NCBI GenBank assembly: GCA_030052745.1
Contig: JANBVO010000011.1
Location: 62,001 to 126,000 of the forward strand
Length of the DNA: 64,000 nt
Direction of reading: 5' to 3'
DNA from: Pleurostoma richardsiae
Taxonomy: Eukaryota > Ascomycota > Sordariomycetes > Calosphaeriales > Pleurostomataceae
The notes under the pieces are model-generated. The model made no database searches and was not told where the DNA came from. It worked only from the letters and a program-made list of their open reading frames with translations. The position numbers and the translations under genes were made by a program. Shown here piece by piece: positions 35,256 to 46,900 of this stretch; position 1 is the first letter of the stretch, and the number at the start of each line of letters is the position of its first letter.

Positions 35256-37413
35256 TCACAGCATATACCTGAACCTCTCCTCGCCCCTCGCCACTGTCCC
35301 CCGCGACCGCACCAGACCCTCCTCCTCGCCCGCTGCTTCCGGCTGCTCCCGTTCCTCCGTATCGAGCCGCCGGTTCATCCTGGCGAGGTACCACCGCAGC
35401 CCCAGCGCGATCCCCGCGACGCCAAGCATCGCCACCGCACACGCGCGCATCCCGCCCTCGTAGAAGGGCGCGTCGCTTTCCGGATACAGCCGCGTGCCGA
35501 CAAGCGGCCCGCACTGGCCCACGACCTGCAGCAGCGCGAACCCGCCGCCTTGCCGGCTCTCGCCGCGCTGGTTGTTGATGCTCCACGCGATGGTCAGCAC
35601 CACGACGTTGAAGAAGCCGATCGCCGCCGGGTATACCGCCAGGTAGCGGACCATGCTACCCGCGCTGAGGTGCAGGAAGGGCACGCGACTTAGCGCCAGG
35701 ACGCCGTAGCCCGCTGCCGATGCGAGCGCGCTGATGGCGATGAGTGCAGCGCGAGACCGCATGGCGTCCGAGACGTGCGCGGTCGCCAGGACGACGATGA
35801 AGGAGATAAGGTAGGGTGGGGCCGCGAGCGCCTGCGCCGAGAGTGCGTCATGGCCCATCTCAGTGAGGATGGTGGGGAGAAACACGGGCAGGGAACTGTA
35901 GGCCATGTTGGTCAGGAAGAACATAGCTGCCGTCAGCCATGCCACCGGGTCGCGCCACACGGCAAGCACGTCGCGAGCCTTGAGGCCCTCGGTTGAGGAA
36001 TTGGAAGAGTCGGTCTTCTCCCCCATGCCTCGTCGTGGACGTTCTTTTTCATGCCGAAGGCGCAGTCGCGCGACTTTCTTCTCACGCTGAGTCAGGTAGG
36101 ACGCCGTCTGAGGTGAGTCTGGGATTACACTCCATGCTACGACGGCGATGACGACTGAGGGGAATCCCTCGACGAGGAAGAGAAGCCTCCACGGCGTAAT
36201 GGGGCCATTCTCGCCGAGCTTGATGATCAGCCATGCTAGTGATGATGCGAAGGAAGTGGCGAGCGGCGCAGCTAGATAAGAAACGCGTTAGTTAACGCAG
36301 TAAGCCCGCGACGTAGTACCGTCTTGCCCGAAGCAGCATTAGCTGAGACCTACCTGATATGAAGATAGCGGTCCGGAACGCCAGCTCATGCCGCTTAAAG
36401 AAGAAGGACAGGTAGAAGGGAATGCCGGTGAAGCCTGCCTCGCCAATGCCGAGCAGAGTCCTCAGGAATATCAACATGGGATAGCCCGTAGTCACCGCCT
36501 GCAGCGAGGCTGTGATTCCCCAGGACAGCACGAGCAGGGACACATAGATATGGGCTGGGACGACCTTCCAGAGCAGGGACATCCACTCGAAGGTGATGTA
36601 TGCGATGTAGAAGGCTGTCAATGCCCACTCATACCAGTCATCCCGTTTCGGAGTTGACTGCAGGTCGTCATCCATCCCTGCAATGCGAGCATTCCCGATG
36701 TCTATATTTAGGAGACAGCAATATGAGGTCAGCAGTCTGGACAACGAGGGTTCAGATGAGCATTGGGAGCCCGATGGAATCGGCCCCCATTTGCAGGGTG
36801 TAGGTACCCAGCAGAACAACCAATCCCGGACCGGTGTATGAACTGTTCAAGAGCAAGAGAGAAGAGAAGAGGGCAACGAACTTGACCGATCCAGGAAGCT
36901 CAGCATGTAAAGCAGCGCCACGAAGACCACCAGCCGCCTGTCGAACTTGCGCACTACCGCCTGCTCCTCGTCCGGCGTGTACAGCTGGAAGCTTGCGACC
37001 GTGCTGACGCTCGCCTTCCTCCTGCCCCTGCCCCTCCTCCTCCCGCGTCCGGCGTCCTCGTGCTCGTCCCCGGAGGAGTTATCGTCGTAGTCTTCCGCGC
37101 GGCCGCTCCCGTGCGACTTCTCCTCGTCCCCCCACGCGCCGCCATGAGCCTCCTGCATCTCGTACGCCTCGTGCTTCCCGCCGTGGGGAGGGAGCAGCAT
37201 GTGCGCCGCGTCCTCGTTGAACTCGTCGCTGTCCTCGCCGCCGCTGTCGTCGTCGTCGCTGTCGGGCGTCAGCCGCGCGCTGGACTGCGCGGACGACAGG
37301 GGTGTCTCGGAGGGCGTGCCGCGGCCGTTGACAGTGAGGGCCGCGGCGGATGTCGACGCAGAGGCGGAAGTCGAGGGCAGTGCTCTCCTCGCCTGCTCAG
37401 CGGCGCCCGCCAT
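35256..37413 (-). CDS. MFS transporter, anion:cation symporter (Dal5/Tna1-like) family
   Basis: Predicted 631-residue major-facilitator transporter. Three minus-strand exons: 36882-37413, 36354-36701 and 35256-36271. A long hydrophilic N-terminus (about 150 residues, with a DSDDDDSGGEDSDE acidic run and a GRGRRRGRGRRK basic run) precedes the first helix, VFVALLYMLSFLDRS. The family signature SFLDRSNIGNARIAGM is assembled across intron 1. That fixes a weak GTTCGT donor and a TAG acceptor, giving a 180-nt intron. The other helices follow the ACS pattern (ALTAFYIAYITFEWMSLLWK, LRTLLGIGEAGF, GPITPWRLLFLVEGFPSVV), with INNQRGESRQGGGFALLQVVGQCGPLVG in the second half. Relatives carry allantoate, nicotinate, biotin precursors and other anions, so the substrate cannot be named. 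The ATG at 37413 is the first in frame; the open frame continues upstream without ATG. Confidence 0.88.
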
Positions 37414-38519
37414 GGTGTCTGGTGTCCGGATTGGCTGCGCGGACGCACAAGCGGCCAAAGATGGCGAGCGGTCGGACGGCTCCGACTGTAGCGATCCCGG
37501 CCGACACGGAACGCTGATTGGCAAGAACTAAACCCGCTGCCACGATGCAGAGTCCAGGGACCACCTTATGGTTGCTGCGGGTGGCATCAATGAGGAAGAA
37601 GGGCTCGGGAGGAGAGGCATTGGAAGTCGGGGGTTGAAGACGAGGATGCGTGACGTTGGCACCGCGCCCCATGCATGACGCACCTGTCTAAATTGCCCGC
37701 CTAGTACAGAGTACTAACTAACATAACCGCCATTACATAAAGGGGCCGGTTAGGGTGTTCCCGCTGATCCGGCAAGCTACTTCACGGGGCTACTGAACAG
37801 CTGCAGGGCCACTTCTAGACTGAAGCTTGAATGAGCACCCGAGGTATAGAGGATTTCTCTCGTACACACCATCACAGGTATTTTGACATACGGGCGGCGA
37901 CATATTTCCAGCGTGACTGAACCGCCTAAAACTTTGTTTATTTCAACAGTGCAAAAGTCATCGGCATCATCGCTTGAATGGGCAACTGTGGGTGTGTCCG
38001 CCTTCCCCCATGCCAGAAGATGCGCCTGATAACGAGTCACTGGCGAAATATTCTCGATCAATATACAGTTGGACAGTCCAACAAGCCGCTAGTCCCAAGG
38101 GGACGACTCTCGTATCTCCGCACCATCCTCTTATCCCTATCACAGGCATCCCCACGCGCCCAGCCCCGGGGTTAATTCTCGTCACATTCTCGAAAGGCAA
38201 CATTAAATAGAAGTCCCTGGCAACCAGGCTAGAGCCAGCAAAAGGTGGGCTCAGCCCTTGACGGTGTCGGGTGTAATAAATATGCATGGCTTTGGTTGTC
38301 ATTGGGCCAGAGCCGTGGATGAACCTCAAAAACCGACGTCAAAAAGAAAATGGAGGGACGGGCCCTCCGGCTGCATGGAGTTTTGCTCTATGGATCGGCA
38401 GGTCGAGTCGACGCCGAATAGATATGCTATGCAAACAATGTAGGACCTCCCAAGCGGGTATCGAAGCGTAAAATCTTTAGATGTACGAGATGGAGAATGT
38501 GGCATTGTAGATCATCAAA
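37414..38519. other. Intergenic between MFS transporter and MSB2
   Basis: About 1.1 kb between two minus-strand genes, holding the MFS promoter and the MSB2 3' UTR. It carries the imperfect dyad AGTACAGAGTACT near 37700, a motif class seen elsewhere in this window. No gene is supported. Confidence 0.4.
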
Positions 38520-40829
38520 TCAGTTCCAGCCGAGAGAATTCTCCGCGGCGACAGGCGCAGAGATGTAGGCCGTGCGTCCGGAATTGCCGGCTCCACTGCG
38601 ACCACTTCCATGGCTGTCTCGCCCACCAGCAACTCCGCCATAGCTGGAGAAGTCCCTGCTGAGAAGAGCGCCTCCCATCAAGGCAGGGCTGCCAGTCTGC
38701 CGCATCTCCGAGGGATTGGTGATGGAGCTCGACCGCTTGTGCGCCTGCTTCTTTCGCTTGTAACGACGCGCAATGACAAACATGGCAGTCCCGTACGCAG
38801 CGGAAACAACGAGGGCGCCCATAGCAATGCCCACGGTGGTGCCCCGCTGAGCAGCCGACTGGTTATCGGACGAGCCGTCATTGTTGAAAACGTCACTGTT
38901 CGGGTTGGACGTGGACGTAGATGAAGATCCGGCCGCGGTGCCCGTAGCCCCTGAATCATAGCCGGAACCGAGGATGATGTCAATAGCCGGGTTGATTTGG
39001 TTCGTAAGGTTAGAGACAATGACTGTAGGGTTCTGGTAGAGTGCCGAGCTGGGGATCTTGATGTCCAAGCGGAGGGCATCCACCAAATTCTTGGGATACG
39101 AGGTAATGGCCAGCGCAGTTACGAAGCCCAGAGAATTGGTGGTATCAAGCGGCACAATCCTGCGGACCTGGGCCTTATCTTTTGAGAATCCACCGGCCCA
39201 GCTTAAGCCTTCCGGGAGATACCAAACCACCTGCGAGGCTGCGGTTGGGTTGTCCACCAGAAATTCGTAGTTCATCGCGTACTTCAGCGCAATCTGGATC
39301 TCCACCGTACCATCGGGAAGAGGGTCGTTCCCCGAGTCAGGCGTGATGGCTTTCGGCAGGCTCGTAGGCAGGCCGGTAGAACTCGTGGGGGCTCCGCCAG
39401 GTGCGGTGATGATCGCTGTGGACGGCTGAACGATTATCGTAGTGGGCAACCATGGTTGCGAGTCTGTAATCGTCGATATCGCTGGCAGACTGGTGTAGAC
39501 TGGGGTGGAGGTTGTGCTCTCGGAGGTAGTTATTGGGACCACGGGAGTAACCGAGGTCTCATCAGCCGTAGTGTTGACAGCCGTCGTGTTTGCCGGAATG
39601 GTGATGGCAGTCGGAGCTGTCGTGGTACTCGGGGGGGCCGTGGTCAGTGGCGGGACGTCAGTAACACTAGTGCTGTTCGCAAGGAGAGATGTCTGCGGCT
39701 CTGTGGTCTCTGTGGGAAGAGACGTAGGAAGAACAGTCGTGGGAGGAACGGTGCTATCAACCGACGTCGAGTTCACGGGAATTGGGGTTGGGGTGTCGAT
39801 CGGCGTGGTGGTGTTGGTCGACGGAGGCGGAACCACGGTTGAATCCGTCACTCCAGTCCCTGACGGCGATGGGCTGGCTGTGACCGAGCTGCTGAGCACC
39901 ATGTCTGTTGTCGTAGTTGGAGCAGTACCTGTGGGTGCTACACTATCCGTAACTGGGAAAGTGGTAGTCGGATCCGTCGCATTTGTGGTCGGGGCGATGA
40001 TTGTTGACAGGTCGGACGCGACACTGCTGATCAGCGAGGTAAGCGCAAGCGGATCGCTAGACGAAGTGGGCGTAACCACACCGGTCGGTGCCAGGAGGAT
40101 GCCCGAGGACGAAGTAGTTGTGACCACCACTGGAGTCTCAGAGGACGTGGCCTCTTCGACGGGGGTAGTCGTCGTGGAGTTCACAGAGCCTGCATCAACG
40201 GTAGCAGACGCGTCCGGTAGAGACGTGGTCTCGGGCTCAGACGCTGAGGAAGACAGGGGGTCTGAGGAAGAGGCTGGGTCTGAAGAGGAGAGAGGGTCCG
40301 AGGAAGACAGCGTCTCAGAGGACGACGTTCGTGTCGTGGGCAAGACAGTCACGGAAGGCGCTGAGCCGGTAGGCGCGCTGTCAGCAGTCGACGTGGTCGG
40401 TGATGGGTCTGTTGCGGCTTCGCTGGAGGCCGTCGTTGCGGCCACCGACGACTCGGTTGTTGCATCACTCGAAGGAGTATCGGTCGGCGAGATGTAGACT
40501 GTGCTATGCATCACAACAGTCGTGACGTTATCGTCCGATTCGGAGCTGGACTCGGATGAAGAGGTCGAGGCTGTCGAGGATGATGATGCAGAGTCTGGTA
40601 GAATACCCGACGGCAAGACATCCGACAAATTTGAGAGGAAGTCGCTGAATGACTGCCTCTTTGTCGTATCGGACGACGTCGTGGAAGCCGGAGGCTCGGT
40701 TATCGTTGCGTTCTGATACTGCCTCTTGATCTGCCGGGGAAAGTAGATCTTGGGCTTTGGCGCATGCTCGGCGCCGACCACCGAAGCGGCCGCCACCAAA
40801 GCAGCAAGCAAGACAGACGAGGTGTGCAT
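38520..40829 (-). CDS. MSB2: Msb2-type signalling mucin
   Basis: Predicted 769-residue type I membrane mucin like yeast Msb2, an upstream sensor of Cdc42/MAPK pathways for surface recognition, filamentous growth and osmostress. The start at 40829 gives a clear signal peptide (MHTSSVLLAALVAAASVVGA). A Ser/Thr/Pro-rich, O-glycosylation-type ectodomain of about 450 residues follows, with short repeats such as SSSDPLSSSDPASSSDP and many N-x-S/T sites. A folded membrane-proximal region (GTVEIQIALKYAMNYEFLV, VVWYLPEGLSWAGGF, FVTALAITSYPKNLVDALRL) corresponds to the fungal Msb2 homology domain. One membrane helix lies near 663-686 (VGIAMGALVVSAAYGTAMFV), followed by ARRYKRKK. The short tail ends YISAPVAAENSLGWN, which fits filamentous Msb2 proteins as I recall them. 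The open frame extends 54 codons upstream, but that would hide the signal peptide. Confidence 0.88.
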   Translation of the reverse strand: MHTSSVLLAALVAAASVVGAEHAPKPKIYFPRQIKRQYQNATITEPPASTTSSDTTKRQSFSDFLSNLSDVLPSGILPDSASSSSTASTSSSESSSESDDNVTTVVMHSTVYISPTDTPSSDATTESSVAATTASSEAATDPSPTTSTADSAPTGSAPSVTVLPTTRTSSSETLSSSDPLSSSDPASSSDPLSSSASEPETTSLPDASATVDAGSVNSTTTTPVEEATSSETPVVVTTTSSSGILLAPTGVVTPTSSSDPLALTSLISSVASDLSTIIAPTTNATDPTTTFPVTDSVAPTGTAPTTTTDMVLSSSVTASPSPSGTGVTDSTVVPPPSTNTTTPIDTPTPIPVNSTSVDSTVPPTTVLPTSLPTETTEPQTSLLANSTSVTDVPPLTTAPPSTTTAPTAITIPANTTAVNTTADETSVTPVVPITTSESTTSTPVYTSLPAISTITDSQPWLPTTIIVQPSTAIITAPGGAPTSSTGLPTSLPKAITPDSGNDPLPDGTVEIQIALKYAMNYEFLVDNPTAASQVVWYLPEGLSWAGGFSKDKAQVRRIVPLDTTNSLGFVTALAITSYPKNLVDALRLDIKIPSSALYQNPTVIVSNLTNQINPAIDIILGSGYDSGATGTAAGSSSTSTSNPNSDVFNNDGSSDNQSAAQRGTTVGIAMGALVVSAAYGTAMFVIARRYKRKKQAHKRSSSITNPSEMRQTGSPALMGGALLSRDFSSYGGVAGGRDSHGSGRSGAGNSGRTAYISAPVAAENSLGWN

Positions 40830-41996
40830 CTTCTCAGTTATCTTAAATTGGCATTCGGGTCGGTCGTTCGAAGCGAGAGCGGGCCTGAAGAGAGGCGAGG
40901 CGAATGGCTGGTGAAGATGATGTGAGACCTTTTCCCCCCTAAGCGTCAGTGCCTGAGCAGGCGATGGCGAAGGTGACGACCTCGAACTCACTTGTCAGGA
41001 GTGGGTGAAAAAAGAATGTACTTGACAGTTATGTCAACGAGCGTGGTCTGGTCAGGTCACAGTCAGCTAACCACCGTCCTGCAAAATGCCTTGCGCATGA
41101 ATGATCCCCTGGCGATCGTCGAATCTGGCCTTCTCCACTTCGGTGGCCTTGCTCGGGGGAGCCGACGATGCGCATCCAACAGCCTGAGCTCAACACTCAC
41201 ATTCTAGTGGTCTAGTTCGTGTTGTTGTAAAAGAGCGACTCGACGAGATATCGTCGGAATAAAAAAGGAAAGAGGCGCTATGAGTCCTTCGCGGGCGGTT
41301 TCGTTCTCGGGGTTCGCAGCAGCCGACTCATGAGGACCGACCGGACATTCGTTTCGCGAGACCTCCTGAGGTCCTTTCAGAGCGGCAGGACAGGAAGAGA
41401 AAGAAAAACACAGCAAAAACGATGGCCCCGGCACGTCGTGAGAGAGAGGGTCGTTGGAGAGGCACGACGTCGCCGAGGAATGATTGTCGCTTTGGAGAAA
41501 GGCGGTCGGCGGTGCGAAGGAGTGGCGGAGGAGGGAAGGAGGAGAGGAGGGAGGAGGAGGAGCGGAAAGGTGGTGGGAAGGAGTAGAGGATGTACTTCGG
41601 GTGATTGATTGGAGGGACCCAGGGAGGGAACGTTCTGTGTGTGCCTGTTAGATGGCACCTAAGGTAGCGCACATTACGGTCCGTAGCGCAGAAAACGGCA
41701 GGAGGAAGGGGAGAAACATGCACTGCGGAAGGCTAAGAGACCCCTGACACCGCGGGCAAGGCTGGGGTTCCTGGATGCGAGAGGTGAAGCGAGGTACTCG
41801 TGCACCAGAGCTGGGGCTGCATGGTACCTTGGGGTACACTAATCAACCGCAGGGTTGCTAGCGCGTGCGGGCTAGGGAAGGGGGCGCGATGAGCTGCCAG
41901 TCCAGGACCAAAGGGCGGATCTGCGGTGACGGTCCCACGCTTTCTCGGTTCATTTACCATTCGTACTGTAAAGAAACACCGACGCGGCAGTACATA

Positions 41997-42017
41997 GTAC
42001 TGTACTGTACTGTACTG
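41997..42017. repeat. Short GTACT tandem repeat
   Basis: Four perfect GTACT units followed by G, preceded by an AGTAC-type dyad. It is a minor simple repeat in intergenic DNA. Confidence 0.8.
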
Positions 42018-43854
42018 CACCGTACCCACCGTACAGAGTCTTCCCGAGTGTGTACGCCCACGGGGCTGGGAAACTGTTAGCTTCGGACTGGAGCCCCCCT
42101 TCTACTTTCCCTGTTTTTTTGGCCCCTCAGCCCCTCAAACGCCAACCTTTAATATGCCCCAGGCACGCGGAGGAACGTGGCTCCACTGTACTAAGCTAAC
42201 AGCTCGCTCAGCCACGCTTGTACCATCATAGAATTTTGGAGGCTCGCACACAACGCACAACCCCCAAATGACAAGACGCACGGGCAAGGGCACGGCCTGG
42301 CGGTGTCTATTGCCTTTCAGTCACCTGAAGACGCCGGTCCTGGATGCAGACAACGAGCACGCAAGATGGTTGCTCTAGATCGCTGATCGCTCTCTCTCCA
42401 CCTGCAAGCAGAGCGAGAGCGCCTGGCCTGCAACGAGCGTCAAAGCCTCTATCTCTCTGATGCCACAGCCTTTTGTCAATGTCGCCTTCACCATCCGAAC
42501 TGCAGCGTCTCACTCCGAAAACCTCGTAATGGAGGGGCAACGCCAGCATGAGCGGGATGAAATTGGTCCAAATTAGGTGCTGCTTGGCAGCTCTCCGAAG
42601 AGACAGCTCGATGAAGAGGAGGTGGCCATAGGCGGTAGGTCTGCTTGCTATTGGCCTCATATGAAGCCACCGGGCCACGAGGTACCAGTTCTTCGACTTC
42701 TGCGCGCTCCTCTTCTGAGTCCCTGGTCTGCTGCTCAGAGCACCAACGACCAAAAGAAGAAACGATCGCTCATGGATCTTTCGAGGCCCTGCTGACTCCG
42801 TTCAATACTGTAGCATTTTCAGCGCGGGCTGCCCGTGTCCTTAGCAAATCAATACCGGGCACGGCGCCTCCTCCACATGCAGCTACCGGCCGACAGCGAC
42901 ATTCCCGTCGGCGATGGACCTGGCTCAGATGCACCTGGCATGCGGCATGCAGCATGCAGGGCAATCGCCGAAAGCACGAGCGACCGGCGCGTTGTAACAC
43001 CGTTTTCGCAGGCTCGTAGAGAGTCGAAGCCGTACCTATTATGCCAGCGTATACTGTGCCTGTTCAGCCCACAGCGAGCGAGTGGCTGACTGTTCCCACA
43101 ATAACCATCAAATTACGCGGCCTACCTGTGATCGCGAGTCCGCGATGCGTGGAACACTTGTCAAAATCGCTGGCGAGTGCCAGGCAATATGAGCGCAGAC
43201 TTTCTATATGACCGACGACGGCGATGTTTCCCTCATCACACCGTTTCCAGACGGCAGTGCCAGGTGCCGATATCCAGGATGGTTTTGGCGTGGACCGTTA
43301 ATATAGACGCAATTTCGCCAGGGGTACCTATTAGCAAACCTCACCACCATCAATCCCTTGCGCCAAAAGGGGTCGGCTACATCGACGAGTGTCTTCGTCG
43401 ACAACGGGCAGATCCTCGGGCAACAAATGTTGAAGTCATGCTAGTTCAAGTTCGCGACTCATTGTCTTATTCAGTTTGTCTCGTCCACAAAAAAAGCCAT
43501 TGACGAGTCTCAGGCGCGGGATTTGTTTGACGGGGTTTCGAGTTTTCGTTTCTGCGCCTCGACCTTCTTTTTTGACAGTGGGCGGCAAAAGCCACTCCCT
43601 TGTTTAGCCCGTCCCTTGCCAGCCCACGCCTGCATTAGCCTCGTCTCAAAGGTTGCTCTGGCTTGGCCCCTTTAATTATCGAAATGTTGCGGACCCGCCC
43701 AACTGCTCGACAGAAAGCTGATTGGGCGAACCCAGCGCTCTGTGCCACGGCAAAACCGCTCTCCCGATGCCTGTGTCCTTTGTTGGATCAGTAGGTGGCC
43801 TTGATGATTCGAGGCAGGCGGCCAGTCATTGGGTCGAGGGTCTACAGCCGGTAA

Positions 43855-43862
43855 TATAAAAG
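43855..43862 (+). promoter_or_regulatory. TATA-like box TATAAAAG
   Basis: A perfect TATAAAAG octamer about 20 bases upstream of the hairpin at 43884-43912. No coding frame follows closely, so a promoter function is only a possibility. Confidence 0.25.
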
Positions 43863-43883
43863 AGACGACGAGCCTATATTCAT

Positions 43884-43912
43884 TCCCTGACGATGATAAT
43901 AACCGTCAGGGA
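43884..43912. repeat. Perfect 9-bp hairpin with A/T-rich loop
   Basis: Arms TCCCTGACG and CGTCAGGGA are perfect complements around an 11-base loop. It lies just downstream of a TATA-like octamer. It could be a structured RNA element, a binding site or chance. Confidence 0.55.
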
Positions 43913-46900
43913 CTGGGTTGGGATTTCGTTCATGTGTTTGTTTCCCATTGAATGCGTTTAGAGTCTACAAGGACCTACAGGCGGAGGCTGACGACGATGG
44001 TTAGATGCCGTGACGTGAAGAATGCGAGCATGTCGCGACGAGGCTCTCTGGAACGAAGGGAGAGAATATCCTACCACTTAGGGACGAGATGCCACGCGGC
44101 CCGACAAAAGGCGCATCGTGGGAGCTCGTGCCAGTGCAACCCCTTCCCAGCCCGGCTTGGAACTGCCCTAGCATTCCGTCAGGCTGAAGATCTCGTATCG
44201 AGGCCCGGCTGACGTGACACACGCGGTGTGAGACAGTCCCCCCGGATTCAACGGATTCTTCCATTGCTTCCATTTGGCGATATGACGTTACGTGGAATTG
44301 GGGCGCTCCGGCTCGGGCGTTTCATATGTTTCAATGACATTCCAGCCGTCGCAACATGAGTATTCCCTCCTTTCCCACCTGGTCCGTGTAGAAGTCAGCG
44401 AGACACCGGGAAGTCGCGCGCCTTAGCACAGCGGTTCCCGATGTCGCCACGTCGTAGTCCTTTCCTGCTGGTCGAATGGCCGGGGCACTGTTGCTATTTT
44501 GAACCTGTCGGAGTGCCGACGGCCGGTTCAGCCGCCGAGTTGAGCCGCTGCAGGCCCGCTCCTGGGCCGGCTTCCGGATTGGCGCTCCACCTAACATCAG
44601 CTCGACCTTTGCCCTACGCGAGACAGGAGTGTCCAGCTCTCATAACGACTGAAATTCACCGGTCCAAGGTGGAAAGCCAGATGCGGTAAAACGAGAATTG
44701 AGGACCGAGCATGTTATTCAACTCGTCGCTGTGCAAATGATAAGCCCGCTGCCAGCAGTCCGTTGGAAGCTCAACTGGGTCAAGCGAAGCCAGCTTAACT
44801 TCCTACGGATTGTGAGCAGCTCTCACCGTTGCTCCTCGTCTAGGTACTGCCTGTCACGGTAGAATGGGAGACCATTGATTTGAGTGGATCGGGCGCGTCA
44901 AACGGAGCCGTAGAATAGCCTCAAGGGATTGCTGTCGATTCCGATGTGGGTTATCTTTTTGTGGCATTTCAGCGATACTCGGCACGAACCTCGCAGCTCA
45001 GGCTTTTCGATAAATCCTGTTAGGCTGTGTCGTGCTCACTCTTCAAGACGGCCATCTTAGCGATGGGACTGTCGATGATCTTCACTGATCGGCACCTCAG
45101 TTCACAGACCATGCTGTCGCTATAAGGACCGGCGTTCTTCCAGCAAATAGCTGTCGGGATCCCGACATCCCTTTAGAGCAAGTACTGCCTAGAACAGCGC
45201 ATTTCACACAAGATCCCCGTCCGTGGCCTATTTTTGTGCAGGCACCAAAACTAACATCACCCGCTAAGACACAGCGAGGCGTTCGCCAGGCCTGCTGGCT
45301 GTAACATGATGATGTCCCGTCACTTCCGGCCTTTATTGTTCTGTGGCAGTCGCGAGCGCCGACAGCCTTCAGTGACAGAAGCATTTTTCGTGGGATCTTC
45401 ATAGATTATCTCTCCAAGAGGCTCATGGGCGGCTGCGTATTGGAATGCTTCAGAGATACGGAGGTTGCCGACGACATAGCAACTCTCTCTTGAAGAAATC
45501 ACACCAGGCGACTGGTTGACCAAAGGTGGAGTAGCACGGTCGCTCTCCCCAGGCCTTGCTCTCATCGTATGGCTCTCTTCCTCCCTCGACATGCCTCCAT
45601 CTTGTTCTCTTGAGCCGAACTTACAATGTCGATAGGTCTCGCTGCTGCTACACAAATTACAGACCGCTGCAGATGGGCCAGTTCCCAAGTGTGTAGGAGA
45701 TATCGGATCAGGCTCAACTGCATTAGTCCCCAGAGGCCAGATGCATTCCGATCGCTTTCGGCATCCTTCCATCTTGGCCTCTCATCACCTGTTTAGTGAC
45801 AGATTATGCCATCGAGCAGGGGTGTGAAGATCCTACCGAGATTTTGTCGATCGCATATTGCAGGAAGAGCCACATTTTCGGACAAAGTTAGCGAGCCAGC
45901 CGAGTGTTCTTGACCCTCGGAAGAAGCTACTCTTCCGCGGTCATTACAGATCTGTCCGGCCACTAGACGGTGTCCACGTGGTGTCGATCCTGTCCCCGAT
46001 TTCGATATTTGGGGGTCCCAGACTTCTTCAGGAGTGGCTTGAGAGGAATACGGAGTAGTTCCGTTGTACATTGAGTGCTTACCGCCTTTTGCCTTATAAC
46101 CAAGGGTGTTCCGCATGGCGCAAACCGCAACAGAATGACTTGGAATGAAACGACCATGACGGCAGGAAGGAAAGGGGGGGGCCTGTCTCATTGCTGGCTG
46201 ATATTCTGTCAGAAAGCTCGGCCAGCATGCAGATGGCCTGCAGTCAAAACGGCGATCAGCAAATAAGGGGAGCGAGGCGTGATCCGTCTCCCCCTGCGTA
46301 GCTCAATCTCTCAGGTGAGTCCAAGACCCGAAAGAAACGAGCAGTTTCCTCATAGCTGTGGATGCTTCCGAGTCTGAAGACGGGTTGTCCCTGTTAACCA
46401 CTGCAAGACTGCTGTGGCTAGACATAACAGAACGGCCTTGGTGGCAGGCAATGCTCTCCGGCCGGCACACTGACGAGGACTGCGTTTGCAGCGGGAACGT
46501 GACCGAGCTGGCCCTTGCTGACTGCTCAAGTATCTAGTAACGCCTCTCTGTTCCGGGGTATAGAAGGTCTACACAGTATAAAGCTTCTTGCCCATTTTGA
46601 TGGGGGAGCGCCGAGGCGAACGTCATTGTGGGACGATATGGCCAGGGGCCCAATCGAAAGTACGATAGGTATGCGGTTCTCTCGTTATCTGGTACGTGAC
46701 ATGTAGAATAATGGCCATCTCAGAAGCTCCGGCTTGGCGAGGATGGCTTGCCGGGAGACCATGGCTATTGTGATGCCTGCTCACTGGCGGCAGAAGTGGT
46801 TGGCACTGATGCCAGTGATTCCTGTCTTGCGGCCATGCATTGATTCGCTATACATTACGCTTGTGCATATCGCGACGAAAACCGGGGATTAATATCGCAA

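Noticed and set aside
39505-40497. 330-codon plus-strand open frame opposite MSB2
   Set aside because: It lies antisense to the Ser/Thr-rich mucin. The Val/Gly/Glu-rich translation is what the complement of Ser/Thr/Pro codons gives. No motif and no independent splice structure.
45320-45772. 150-codon ATG-started minus-strand frame with several cysteines
   Set aside because: No family resemblance and a length compatible with chance; left out without expression evidence.
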